Assembly: GCF_014898055.3 (NCBI RefSeq)
Contig: NW_023600993.1
Location: 19,496,850-19,560,849, forward strand
From: Talpa occidentalis
Taxonomy: Eukaryota > Chordata > Mammalia > Eulipotyphla > Talpidae
Direction of reading: 5' to 3'
Length of the DNA: 64,000 bases
Numbering within the stretch: position 1 is the stretch's first letter; every line of letters begins with the position of its first letter. This document shows, in pieces, positions 12,501 through 23,120 of the stretch. The notes under the pieces were generated by a model, which had not been told where the DNA came from, made no database searches, and saw only the letters and a program-made list of their open reading frames with translations. The position numbers and the translations under genes are program-made.

Positions 12501-12520
12501 GCTACTGATAAATAATTTAA

Positions 12521-13167
12521 GAAAAAAAGATGGCATGGACTGGCCAGGTCCTTGGTCATTTACAGAATTTAAGACAAAGCTGGTAACTCTGGGTTACGAA
12601 AGAGGGAACACAGGGCAGGCTGGACCCTCAGCAGCAAGAGTTTCTGAATAATTCCTCTGAGACTTTGCCATCAGGTTGATGCACAGCCTTGCAAGTCTTC
12701 TGGGCTCACTGCCCCTACTTTCAAGTGCCCAGCATTCTAAATGCCAAGCAATGGGAAGAGCCTGGGTTCTAGGCTGCATCACAATGGTGGGGGGGGGGCT
12801 GGGGGGGAGGCGTGGGGGGGCAGGGGAGGGATGACCACTTTTGACCTAGATTCAGGTTTAGCCTTTTGAAAAAGCATGAGCTTTGCATCCCTTTCCCTGC
12901 TTATCAGAAATGAAATCGGTGTTAATAAAGGGCAAAGCTTAGGTTGAGCCTGTCGAGACAGGAGCCTTGCAAAGCCCTGGCTCCTTTCAAATCCTCACTC
13001 AAAGCAGATCCCCACAGAGAAAAGTGATTTTATTATCCCTGAGATTATGATAGGAAAATTCAGAAAACTGCAGATCTTCTTTGATCTCGAAGGCCTTGAC
13101 CAAACAAGTTTTCAGATTTCCTCCATGATATACTACTAAGCAGTAGTGTAAATTGTGGAAATCTCTT
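12521..13167. other. Unique sequence around a G-run tract
   Basis: Apart from the G-run tract annotated separately I see no gene or named repeat. Confidence 0.5.
12787..12831 (+). repeat. G-run tract, potential G-quadruplex
   Basis: At least five runs of three or more G (10, 7, 7, 4 and 3 long) separated by loops of 1-5 bases. This satisfies the usual G3+N1-7 quadruplex pattern several times over. No promoter or gene is evident beside it. Confidence 0.8.
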
Positions 13168-13184
13168 TGTTTTGTGTCGTTTTA

Positions 13185-13476
13185 TTTTTTTAATTTTTTT
13201 TTTTAAAGATTTATTTATTTATTCATACATACATACATACAAGCACTGGGTACAGTCAGAAGAGAGGGAGGGTGAGAGAATTCACCAGCGCCAGAGCGGG
13301 GAACAGAACAGATAGACTGACGAAATACACTGCTGAGGGAAGCAGTGGGCATGGCAGGAGAGGTCTGTTGCACTATGTGGGATCCTCACCGGAGGCCGGG
13401 GATCGAACCGGCACTGCAGAGGCTGCAGGCAGCTTCGCAGCCCAGCGCTCAACCACTGCGCCACCAGGGGAGGCCC
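13185..13476 (-). repeat. tRNA-derived SINE, young subfamily, antisense
   Basis: Full-length antisense copy with tail reading as TTTATTTATTTATTCATACATACATACATACAAG-like repeats (an expanded CATA variant of the tail). The antisense head carries GATCGAACCGGC (B box) and ends GGCCTCCCCTGGTGGCGCAG when read on the minus strand. A 17-bp target duplication (tgttttgtgt[c/t]gtttta, one mismatch) lies at 13,168-13,184 and 13,477-13,493. Confidence 0.93.
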
Positions 13477-13794
13477 TGTTTTGTGTTGTTTTAAATACAA
13501 TCTGTACTCAGTCTGGGAGTTGAAAATTTGGATGGAGGGGACAGATTTTAAAAAGTGTTCTCAATTTCTTTGCAGTTTATAAATAGTCAAATGGATCCTT
13601 TTTAGTGGGTAACCTGCAACTATAATTTAGAACCTTCTGTGGTGAAACTCTTTGGAGCAAAGAGACACCGAAACACTGCATCATTAAATATTATACCAGT
13701 GGCCTGTGAGTTTAACACAAGTTCCAAAGTGTAGAAGTTTCAATCTAGAGTGATGATGATGGTGACTATGACGACAGTGATGACAGACAGCTAA

Positions 13795-14040
13795 CCCTTC
13801 TAATGCACTTGCTCTGTGCTGGGTTAAGTGCTTTGCACTTTATTAGGTTCATTGGTTTCTCCCAACAACCCTGAGAAGTAATCACTGGCATTATCTCCAT
13901 TTTACAGATTAGGGAACTGAAGGCAATAGAGAGGTGAGTTAATTCATTCGTAATCACAGAGCATGGAAATGGCAGAGATGGATGTAAACTTGTGTCAGCT
14001 AAGCCCAGAACCCAGCTCTTAGCCCACATATTCCATAGCA
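13795..14040 (-). repeat. MIR fossil, antisense
   Basis: Clear antisense MIR: 'gctctgtgctgggttaagtgctttgca', 'ctcccaacaaccctgagaag', 'attatctccattttacagat', 'gggaactgaaggcaatagagagg' and 'cacagagcatggaaatggcagag' follow the consensus. Confidence 0.88.
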
Positions 14041-14204
14041 GTTTGTAGACCAGGCCCATGAGGTTTCAGTGAGGAGGGAAAGGCAGTCAGAAGTAAACAG
14101 ATGTAAGTCACACCAGGTACCAGCATAAGACACACATACCCTCTCTTTGTTCCTCCCAGCAAGCCTTTGAAGGAGGTAGCATTACACCCATTCCACAGCT
14201 GATG

Positions 14205-14700
14205 TTAAAAGATAACTGAGGCATATTCAATATTTCAAGAGTTTATTTGAGCAAAAATTGACTTGAATTGGAAAGCATCCAATCCAGCAGATAGAAAGGA
14301 ACTCAAGAAGCTGTACAAAATGAATGACTTTCATAGGCAGAAGGGAGCAGGAACAAGGGAATTATACGAGGCAAAAAAGTAGGTTAGTTACTTCAAGGTC
14401 ACTTTCCTTTAGAGGGCGGCTGGAATCTCTAGGGCAGATTAGTTACTACAGAGCAGGTGATTCCTGGTTGACTGGTTTAAGATTCCATTTCTGGGAGAGC
14501 AGAAAAGCTGTAATTAAGCTTGACTGTTGATGTGGGTCTTGGCACCAGCAGCGCCGTTTTGGGCTTATTGCCTTGTTTATAACAAGGGGTGAACAGAATA
14601 CTCAATACTAAACTGACTTTAGAGAAAGTAGGGGGCAGGAATTCAGACAACTGCTTCTTAGACTCCAAAGTTTTTACTTAAAAAAAGATATATCACACAG
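14205..14700 (-). mobile_element. Old LTR-like repeat, antisense, family uncertain
   Basis: Left edge 'agagtttatttgagcaaaa' reads on the minus strand as a polyadenylation signal (AATAAA) close to the element end. Internal phrases such as 'ctttcctttagagggcggc', 'tctagggcagattagttac' and 'agcagaaaagctgtaattaag' recur in a dispersed mammalian LTR I recognise but cannot name with certainty. Borders approximate; no coding content. Confidence 0.5.
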
Positions 14701-15850
14701 TCTTCTATAGGGAAGATGGAAGATGGATTGAAATGTTTCTCTCGCCACATTTTTAAAATGTTCTCCATATTCAAATGTGTTGATTATACATCACACAACC
14801 ATATAATCAAAAAGAAGACTGAGGAATGTGGTCTCAGCGTTCTGATATGGAGACCACATCATGGGTAGAGGGTCTTCTAATGATTTCAATCTGAGTTTCT
14901 GAGAACTATTGGTCATAGATTGTGTATGGAACAAGGTCATTTATACCCATCCTCTGAACAAGTAAGTGAAGGCACTTACCATTTCAGTGATAAAATAACG
15001 AAATTTTCTCCTGATAAAACATGTACCCTTAAAAAATGAGAGTAAGAACACTAAGTTCACAAATACAAAATTGTCCATTTTCTTAAAAACAAAAGGAAAA
15101 ACAAACTGCTAATGCTTTTGAGATTGGAAAGTGCACCTATACACATAGCACAGATGACTCAGGAACCAACCGAAGGTAAGAGGCCTGCAGCCTCAGGGAG
15201 GAGTTGGCCTCAATACGGTATCTGAAAAATGGAATTATAATACCAGCTCGTTTTATGTGACAAAGATGAGTGAATAGGAGACAATGTTTCTCTACCACAT
15301 GAATTAAATGTTAGTTATTTTACTTCAAAAAAGTAGTCAAAGGAAACCATGAAAATAGTCAAATCTAGCCATAACAATAGACTTTCCAGAGACCCAGAAT
15401 TTGTCATTTTTATGGCAAAAAAAAAATGTGAGAAAACACAAGAACTACCTCAGTGTAGGAGGCCTGAATCGGTTGTTTTAAGGAGGCCACTTATGCTCAG
15501 GAGTCCTTTCTAGACCCTGAATGTCATTATTAACATGTAGGATTGAGCTTGGTGTAGCTTCAGGATTTTCTCAAGAGTCTTTCCATCGTTGTGAGCTACA
15601 CTTAGAAATGCCAGCTTGTACCTCCAGTGTCTGAACATCCTCTTTTATCTCACTTGATGGTGCTTCTGTGTGAACTGTGATCCATGTTCAAATATAAGAG
15701 CATTAAATGTACAAGGGAGATATTCAGTCTCCAAGTATGCCTCCTCCAAGCTCTGTCAGCAAACAGGCATTGGGGGAAATTTTAGAAAATGAAAGAACCA
15801 GACAAAGTAGCAGCACCAGTTAAAGGAAACAGAAAGGTCAAATAGGTTTT
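14701..15850. other. Unique sequence without genes
   Basis: No gene or named repeat recognised. Confidence 0.5.
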
Positions 15851-15854
15851 ATTT

Positions 15855-16115
15855 TATTCATTCATTCTTTCACTTGTTCATTCTGCTCATTTTCCAACCT
15901 GTCTTATTGAATGTCTATTGTATCACGTCCTAAAAACACCATAGACAGTACTTACTTACTTTTCACAGCTTAATGAGGCAAGGAAGAGGAAAAGACCTAT
16001 AAGGAAGCAGAGACTCAGAGGGGTAGAAACACAGCCAAGGCCGCATAGCGAGTAGGTGATGGGACTTATATTTGAATGCTGAGCATCTTGGGTTCAGAGC
16101 CTATACCTATTCTCT
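15855..16115 (-). repeat. L2/MIR-type fossil, antisense
   Basis: Begins with 'attcattcattctttcac' (the antisense of the L2 GAATGAATGAA terminus) and later has 'agagactcagaggggtagaaacac' and 'tgatgggacttatatttgaatgc', which fit antisense L2 or MIR sequence. Assignment between the two families is uncertain. Confidence 0.45.
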
Positions 16116-16689
16116 TCCAGGCTGTGTTCTAGCTTGACAGTATCAGAATCCTCTGGGGAAAACTTCTTGAGTGCAGATTCCAGGATTCTAGCTCTAGTTA
16201 TTTTTATTTGGTTGGTCTGGAGAGGAGGCAAGGGATCACCTTGCTTCTGATCCCTTTCATCAGTGAATTGCACTTTGATGAATTGCCCTCTATTATCATG
16301 TCATCACTCAATAAACAGTGATTCATATCAAATCAACTCTGAGTGTGCCCTCACAGAGTCAGCTTCAATATCTTCACCTAAAATGTAAAATCATAAAACC
16401 TACTTTGATTTTCAGTGGGACAATTAAGGAAGATGCTGTATGGAAAGCAGCGTGTTTGGCATGCAGAAGCAGCTCTGTAAGTGATACCTCTTTCCCATGG
16501 GAAGGGCCAGAATCATCCACATGAAGAGCTTTACAGAGTGAACTATTTATGAGGTGAATCACTTGCTTGGCCTACATCAAGGCTAAGGGACAGAGAATAA
16601 TTACAGGAATAAAGTTTTTCCCCAAGAAAGGGATGATAGGAATGGAGGGAAGTAGACATTGAGAAGTACTCTTATCTTTCTTGCTAGAT
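16116..16689. other. Unclassified; possible hAT fossil at 16.13-16.20 kb
   Basis: 'tatcagaatcctctggggaaaac' and 'gtgcagattccagg' resemble MER20/MER33-like non-autonomous hAT sequence, but too little remains to name it. No gene. Confidence 0.35.
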
Positions 16690-16865
16690 AAGTCCAGAGA
16701 AATCTCACAAATGCCAACTCCATCACTCATCACTATGGGACTATGGTCATGTTTTCTCTCTCAGAAAATCACTTCCTTCAACTATAAGTCTGAGTTAATA
16801 AAATTTCTTCATAGAGTTGTGAGGAATAAATAAGTATAAGAGGAGTCAGCATGAAATTAGCAAGT
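16690..16865 (+). repeat. MIR fossil, sense, diverged
   Basis: 'actatggtcatgttttctctctcagaaaatcac', 'ttcttcatagagttgtgagga' follow MIR order. Weak but consistent. Confidence 0.45.
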
Positions 16866-16869
16866 TATC

Positions 16870-18392
16870 TGACACTGAGCAGAGGTGAAAATAGTATTTC
16901 TGGAGACTACAGTCATATTATGTTACTGAATCTTGAACCTAAAGGGGAACTCGTACAAACCCATAAGCTTTAGAGAAAACACTTGAGGCCAGAGGTATAT
17001 CAGGACTTTGGATCTGGGAAGGTAAAATGGCATCTATACCACATACCATATAATATACCTCAGAGACTGGACCGCACCCTGTAAGCAACATGCTCATCTT
17101 CCTGAGTGAAATGGGTGGTTCACACTAGGTGGCAAAGCGATCATGTCAGTGCAGGGCAGGTTTTGCCACCAAGTGCTTTACCAAAAGCTTTCCGCATTTT
17201 GTGCCTTTTTGAATCTCAGAATTGCAGATAAGGGATTGGGGATCTGCCTAGCATTTCAGTTTTCATTTTCCTCCATGTCCCCAATCTATAAAGTAGGCAC
17301 AACACCAGTTGCAAGCATAAATTATGCTTAATTCATTACAAAATTGTGTCTAAATTCATTACTTATGTTATGTCTAAATTCATTACTATTTTAAAAATAA
17401 GATTGGAGTTTATAGATTAGTAACTAATGGGACAAGTTGAGAGATTAGATAGCACTATATTTTTCCTTTTTTGCAAATTTCAAACAGTGAAAATCAGAGA
17501 AAGTTTAGAAATTAGAGGGAAACATTATATCCTCTTATGCAAGCATCCTAAAATATAACTACTCTCATTTTTCCCATACTCATTTATCATTTTCATGTGT
17601 TTGTCTAAATGTGAATATATTGGACATATACTTTTGTTATTTGCCTTTTTTTAAAAGAAAAATATTTACACCTTCCTATAGTATCTTCACAGCAGTCATT
17701 TTAAAGTTCACCTGCTATGACATATTACCACATGCATATAATTATTCCCTTATTGATGGAAGCTTTCACTGTTGAAATGCTCTGGCCAACCGCATCTGCT
17801 CTTAGCCAAGTCTATTATTTCTTAGCATTTATCTTAGCACCATGAGGTCACAGTTTGGTACAAAAGATTGTAAAGATCTCAGAGTGAAACTGGGGGTGGG
17901 GTAGGGTGTCGAGGCACAGAGTCATAGTCACATGTGATGAAGGTTTTTAAGTTCAAAAAGAAGGGTGTCTGGAGGATTATCCCAGTGACAGGTGGGAGAA
18001 GAACATTCAAAGCTGGAGGTGTGAGGAGAATGGAGCTGGGAGAGAGAAGGTGAGAAAGGGTCCTAGGGAGCAACCCACATTGTCGTGTGGGACAGGCATT
18101 GTCAGCAGCTGGCTTCTGTGACTGGGCCACCCAGCTTGTTTTACAGGACAGGGACAGAGCTGACATTCCAGAGGCTTCTTTTCTCTACTATAGACTTTGT
18201 TTCTGTTAAATGATTGTTTAAAGTTCTTTTTATTTTTTGAAGTTTTATTGACCTGCCACTAGATTACATAATTGTATCCATTTGGGGATGCAACTTCACA
18301 CTGCCACATGTGAGTGTTCCACATTACCCTCCACCAAAACTCCAGCACCTCAACCCTGTCACATTTTGTGTTGCTTTCCAGAAAAAACAAGA
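16870..18392. other. Unclassified AT-rich sequence
   Basis: No gene. A local tandem duplication of TGTCTAAATTCATTACT occurs twice at about 17,347-17,386. 17,560-17,800 has the flavour of an old antisense LINE, but I could not anchor it to a conserved L1 or L2 motif. Confidence 0.4.
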
Positions 18393-18420
18393 CAAAACAA
18401 AACAAAACAAAACAAAACAA
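18393..18420. repeat. (CAAAA)n simple repeat
   Basis: Five to six tandem CAAAA units following an A-rich stretch. Confidence 0.85.
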
Positions 18421-18884
18421 AGAGAATCTCTTCCTAAGATTTCGAATATATTCTTTCTTTAGACATAAACTTTGAAGGGGAAGTTGAATCAGAGTGTCAA
18501 AATAAAATATTAAACCCTCTGTTGAAATACGAAGAAGAATATTGGAACCGGGGGAGAGAGAAATACGACTCAATGTAAATGATTCCGTCTGCTACGGGAC
18601 AAGAATTTATATGTTTCTCCATTCTGCAAGTACTCCAATATTTCTAAAGTGATGACCCTTTCATTTTGAATAGGCTCAAACCTTGTGTGAAAGCCAGCCA
18701 CAGAATTATAAGAGGTTTCAAAATTTATTGAGGGACTGCAGAAAGATCATTTATAGGGTGAAGAAGAGAGGCAATAAACTCCAGGTGTGCAGTGACGCTG
18801 CGGTCTGGTGCTGGAGGGGAGACAGAAGCTACTCACCATAGGCATCCTAAGGTAGCAACATATATTGGAGTGAGGGCTCTAATT

Positions 18885-19330
18885 TTTCACCCTCCGCCTA
18901 TCCATGCCTTTTGTCATGTTACTTTGCAGTGCCCTCCCAGGTGAGCAGCATGACCTGCTCTGGCCCTTGACACTTGGGGTAGCCTTGGAACTTGCTTTGG
19001 GTGATGGAATGTTAACAGTCAGTGCATGCAGAAGAGGCATATATGGGCTTGCTCATTGGGACTTACCTTCTCTCTTGAACCTTTTCCATTACCATGAAAA
19101 CAAATCTAGGCTAGCTTGTTAGTCTCATGGGAAGGATGAAGGAGATATGGAATAGTGGTGGATTGAATCAGTTCAGTCCAGCCTATATCAGTCCACAGCA
19201 GAGCAATGTGAATATAGCATTCAGGGACAGATCTCATACATAGCACCCAGTTGATCCCAGAGGCATGAGCAAAAAATGCCTATTGTGTGCCACTTAGGTT
19301 TATGGTAGCTATGTAATATCAGCTAACTTG
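18885..19330 (+). mobile_element. MLT1-type ERVL-MaLR LTR, sense
   Basis: Diverged but ordered match to a mammalian MaLR-type LTR: 'tgacctgctctggccc', 'tggaatgttaacagtcagtgcatgcagaagaggc', 'ccattaccatgaaaacaaatctaggctagc', 'cagaggcatgagcaaaaaatgcctattgtgtgccac'. No internal sequence; solo LTR remnant. Confidence 0.65.
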
Positions 19331-19366
19331 TATATCAAGTTAGCTAACTATGTAATATCAGCTAAC
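19309..19366. repeat. 19-bp direct repeat around a perfect hairpin
   Basis: CTATGTAATATCAGCTAAC occurs at 19,309-19,327 and 19,348-19,366. Between and overlapping them is a perfect inverted repeat with 10-bp arms, AGCTAACTTG (19,321-19,330) and CAAGTTAGCT (19,336-19,345), separated by TATAT. This is a likely slipped-strand or fold-back duplication at the end of the adjacent LTR. Confidence 0.9.
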
Positions 19367-19529
19367 AGAGCTGTTGACCTTCTAGATCTTCATTTAGCTG
19401 CTTGATTGAACATGGAAATTCAGTTTAGGATTTAGTGAAAAATGGAGGAACTTGAACCTCTTTAATTACTACAATCAATATTTTCACTGACTTCAAGGGT
19501 TAAAAGGTATAATTTGAAGAAAAGTAGTC

Positions 19530-19690
19530 TGGGATTCAAAAAATCTGAATTCAAATTCCAGTTTCACAATTTACTAGCTGCAATACTTTGAACAGTTTCT
19601 TTACCTTCTCTGACTTTAGCCTTCCCATTTCTAAAATGGGGTGGGGGATGAATAATAGCACTTGAGGCATCTTAGGATAATTAATTAGCA
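19530..19690 (+). repeat. MIR fossil, sense
   Basis: 'gggattcaaaaaatctgaattcaaattcc', 'acaatttactagctgc', 'ttccattttctaaaatgggg'-like sequence and 'aataatagcac' match MIR in order. Confidence 0.75.
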
Positions 19691-19724
19691 TTGCACAGCT
19701 AAGATGTATTCCTAAAACAAAATA

Positions 19725-20145
19725 TATGTATTGCAGGGCAAATAATATTTCCCCAAAAGCTATGTTGAAATCCTAATCCTGGATATCTTTGTAAATTTAT
19801 TTGGAAATAGGGTTATTGCAGATGTAAAGATTTGATAAGCCCTAAAGGCATAAATGGTGTAAGTACGTAGAGGGAGAGTTGGAGACACTCTCAAGAGATG
19901 AAGGTCATGTAACAACAGCAACAGAAATTGGAGTGTTGAACCCTAAGGATTGTCACAAGGGGATTGTTGACTACTACCAGAAGCTCAGAAGAGACAAGGA
20001 AAGATTTTTTTCTAGAGTCTCCAGAGGGAGCATGCTCTTGCTGACACCTTGGTTTTAGACTACCAATTTCTAGAATTGTGAGAGAATTATTTTCTATTGT
20101 TTTAAGTCTCTCAGCTTGTACTTTATTATGATAGCCCTAGGGAAT
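19725..20145 (+). mobile_element. ERVL-MaLR (MST/MLT1-type) LTR, sense
   Basis: 'atgttgaaatcctaatcctgg', 'atttatttggaaatagggttattgcagatgtaa', then 'tgctgacaccttggttttagact', 'tctagaattgtgagag' and 'attatgatagccctagg' are the hallmark phrases of MST/MLT1 LTRs in order. Degraded solo LTR. Confidence 0.85.
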
Positions 20146-20399
20146 TAATAAAATATGGGTGTTGTGCTAAATGATGAATGTTACAAAGAAGAAGGAGTCA
20201 ATGGGTTTTTGAGGATATGTGGGTCACATTTAGGAACTTCAGAAATATTAAGGTTAAGAATGCTTTTTAGTATTCTTTGCTCCTACAGGTGATATAGCTA
20301 AGGTTGTGGAATTTGAATATTAACAATAATGTAAATTCATACATATCCACAGAAGAGTGAAGCTTACAGGATTTCTATTTACTAAATGGAGCAATATAT

Positions 20400-20512
20400 G
20401 CAAAAATACTTAATAATTGCTAACATTTATGAAGTTCCATGTACTGTTTTCAGTGTTTTTATGTATTAACTCATTCAAACTTTCCAGTAACACTCTGAAG
20501 TGTTAAATTACT
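20400..20512 (-). repeat. MIR fossil, antisense, first half of a split copy
   Basis: 'taacatttatgaagttccatgtactg', 'tgtattaactcattcaaac' match the antisense MIR start. The match breaks at 20,512 and resumes at 20,964, so an insertion has split the element. Confidence 0.75.
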
Positions 20513-20963
20513 CAGGTCTAACTAGGTATGATCATGAAAACTTTACCTTGAATATTTAAGACATAGGTGATGGAATCCATGAGAGCCCAAGGGATGCTGA
20601 AGCATCCTGTATTTGTTGCATTAGGAAACTGCTTTCATCTAGGCTGAAGGACAAAGGGAAAAGGCAGTACTGCAGGAGACTAGAGGCAGGGATTAGTAGG
20701 TCAAGGTCAAGATTGAAACTGTACCAGGTTTAAGAGGAGAGCTGGACCTGTGGAGAAAGGAAGTACAGCCCCTGCAGATCGATTGCCTGAGGAAGAGAGG
20801 TGTCCTGGCCTTTACCTTCCTTGCATCCTTCATTCTCCCACTAGTGCCACCCATTGGCTGAACCCAGTGGAAACCAGTGATGTGAGAACCTGAAGGGGAA
20901 GCAATCTTGAACTTCAGAACAGATTGGGCTATCGATAGGTCCAGGGTCAATCAGGTGTGTATG
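20513..20963. mobile_element. Unidentified 451-bp insertion within a MIR
   Basis: Sequence lying between the two halves of one MIR copy and bounded by TTACT on both sides (20,508-20,512 and 20,964-20,968), consistent with a 5-bp target duplication. Phrases such as 'cacccattggctgaacccagtgg' are reminiscent of antisense mammalian LTRs. There is no A tail, which argues against a LINE-mobilised element. I could not name the family. Confidence 0.5.
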
Positions 20964-21090
20964 TTACTACCCCTATTTTTAAGATTGAGAACTGAGTAGT
21001 AGAAAGCTATAGTAACGTACCTAGAATCCCTCGGCTGGAACTGTTTTGAACCCAGTTGGCTAGAGCCTGTGCTCTTGACCTCTGTCTGCA
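20964..21090 (-). repeat. MIR fossil, antisense, second half
   Basis: 'ctacccctatttttaagattgagaactgag', 'tggctagagcctgtgctcttgacc' continue the antisense MIR interrupted at 20,512. Confidence 0.7.
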
Positions 21091-22305
21091 ATAGTGCTGT
21101 GCTAGATTCAGGATGAGAGTGGAGGCAGGAAACCCAGTGTGAGGATTATCATAATTGTCCAATGGTCAGGAATTAAGGGCCAGGATTAGATTGGGATCCA
21201 GGAAATTGAGTTAAATAGATTTCTCTGAGAAATGTTACAAAGGAGAGAATTATTTGTTTAAAAATATGAGAAAGGAAATAGCTTTTGATCATATTAAAAT
21301 ATTTGAAAAGAGAGACCATTTAACTGAAACAATATTCAATTTCAAGTCAGAAAATAAATGAAACAGAATGATGAGATTTAAAAAAGTACCATATTCATCA
21401 TAACAAATTTCATCCTCACAAAATAATTTGAGATGTCTCTGAAAATTTGTATTTTCTTTTTGTTAGACTTTCAAGGTGGCTTCTCCTTTGTGGCTTCCTT
21501 TTATCATCTGCCTGAGGACACAAGCTGGTTATGTTATTTTCAATAAATAACAGTATTTTGAGTTCTTTTTTTTTCTTTGTTTTTTGGAACCATGAGCTTG
21601 AAATGTCAGTAATAAAATTAGAAGTGTTGTTTTATGCACAATTTACTTTCTAGTCTAGGGCGATAGAATAAAATGAGGAATAGTTAATTAATTGGACTAG
21701 GAAAAACTTGCATTTTTCTTTCTTTGAAAAATGATTTGTTAGCTAAGTTTAATTAAGAAAATCAACAATTCTGCTAGAAACTGATAATTACTTGAATAAT
21801 GGGCAATGCAAAACCTTTCTAAAAATATAAGTTGCAAAAGAGGAAAACCAGTGAAAGGAAGCATGAATGTTCTTTCTAATGGATGTGACATATGGGAGAA
21901 AGACTGTATCTACAGATTAGATGGAAAAGTTATTTCAACTTAACCAAAACAAGTGTCAACATGGATGATTTAGATAACCCTGAATTCCCTTTTACTTCAA
22001 TAACTGAATTTTTCTGTTGACTTGAGTTACCTGGATGGTTGACCTGCCTCCTTCCTCTGCCTGTGCAGGTAACATAGGGTGTGATGGTTCTCATTTCATG
22101 CAGGCCAGGTAAGGGACAGCTCTGCAGTAGGTAGCTCTTGAGTGGAGAAAAGCTTTCCTTCAGCCTTAGAAATTATTTAATCACTCCCTTCTCCATCTAG
22201 GTAATGGAATATGAAAAGGATTCAGGTCTTTGGTTTCAGACAGTGGAAAATATGTTAAGTGTAAGTGTCTGCGTAGTTTGAATTAAGAAACATTGTAAAC
22301 ATCCT
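21091..22305. other. Unique AT-rich sequence without genes
   Basis: Nothing recognisable apart from short A/T homopolymers. Confidence 0.5.
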
Positions 22306-22307
22306 GG

Positions 22308-23120
22308 CAGTTAATTTATTGAGGCATAGTTTGCATATATACTGGACAGGAACACTGTAAACAAAACCCTTCAATTAAGAAGCCAGTTGAATTAATTAAT
22401 TGAGGTTCCTTTTAACTGTGATTATATGAAATTTCTAAACTTTGTCTTTACAAGCATGATTGAATATTAGGGGATTGAAAACAGTGACTTGGTGGCTTTG
22501 CATTTTAAAATTTGAGATAACAGTTTACAACTCTGTGTACATTTTCCAAGATTATGTTTTCTCACCTCGCTCTCTTGACAAATGGCTCATCACTGTCTAC
22601 ACCAACCAATGAGATCCTTCTCCTATCTCTCCACTCTTTCCCTTCTGGTGACCATTATTCCACTGTCAGTCCGAGGGTTCATTTTGGTTTTCTTTATATT
22701 CCACAGATATGTGAAATCATAAGATTATTTTCTTTCTCCTTCTGGCTTATTTCACTTAGTATAATCCCTTCAAGCTCCACGCATGTTGTAGCAAATGGCA
22801 GATTTCATGTTTTTATGACTGAGTAGTATCCATTGTGTATGTATCCACATTTTCTTTACTCACTCATCTGTTGTTGGGAACTTGGGTTTTTTCCATATCT
22901 TGGCTATTGTGAATAGTGCCACAGTGAACACAGGAGGGCGTGTGTCATTTAGAGTTAGTGTTTTCTTATTCTTTGGGTCAACACCCAGAAGTGGATCATA
23001 TAGTTCTGTTTTTAATTTTTAAAGGAATCTCCATACTGATTTTCGTAGTGGCGGCACCAATTTACATTCCCACAAGCAGTGGATGAAACTTCCTTTTTCT
23101 CAACATCCTCAGATGGCATT
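22308..23120 (-). mobile_element. L1 3' end, antisense
   Basis: Reads antisense through the L1 3' UTR ('atttattgaggcatagtttgc') into the ORF2 C-terminus: 'tggcttatttcacttagtataat', 'gtagcaaatggcagatttcatg', 'attgtgtatgtatccacattttc', 'tcttggctattgtgaatagtgcc', 'caatttacattcccacaagcag'. Old, frameshifted and 5'-truncated. Confidence 0.9.
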
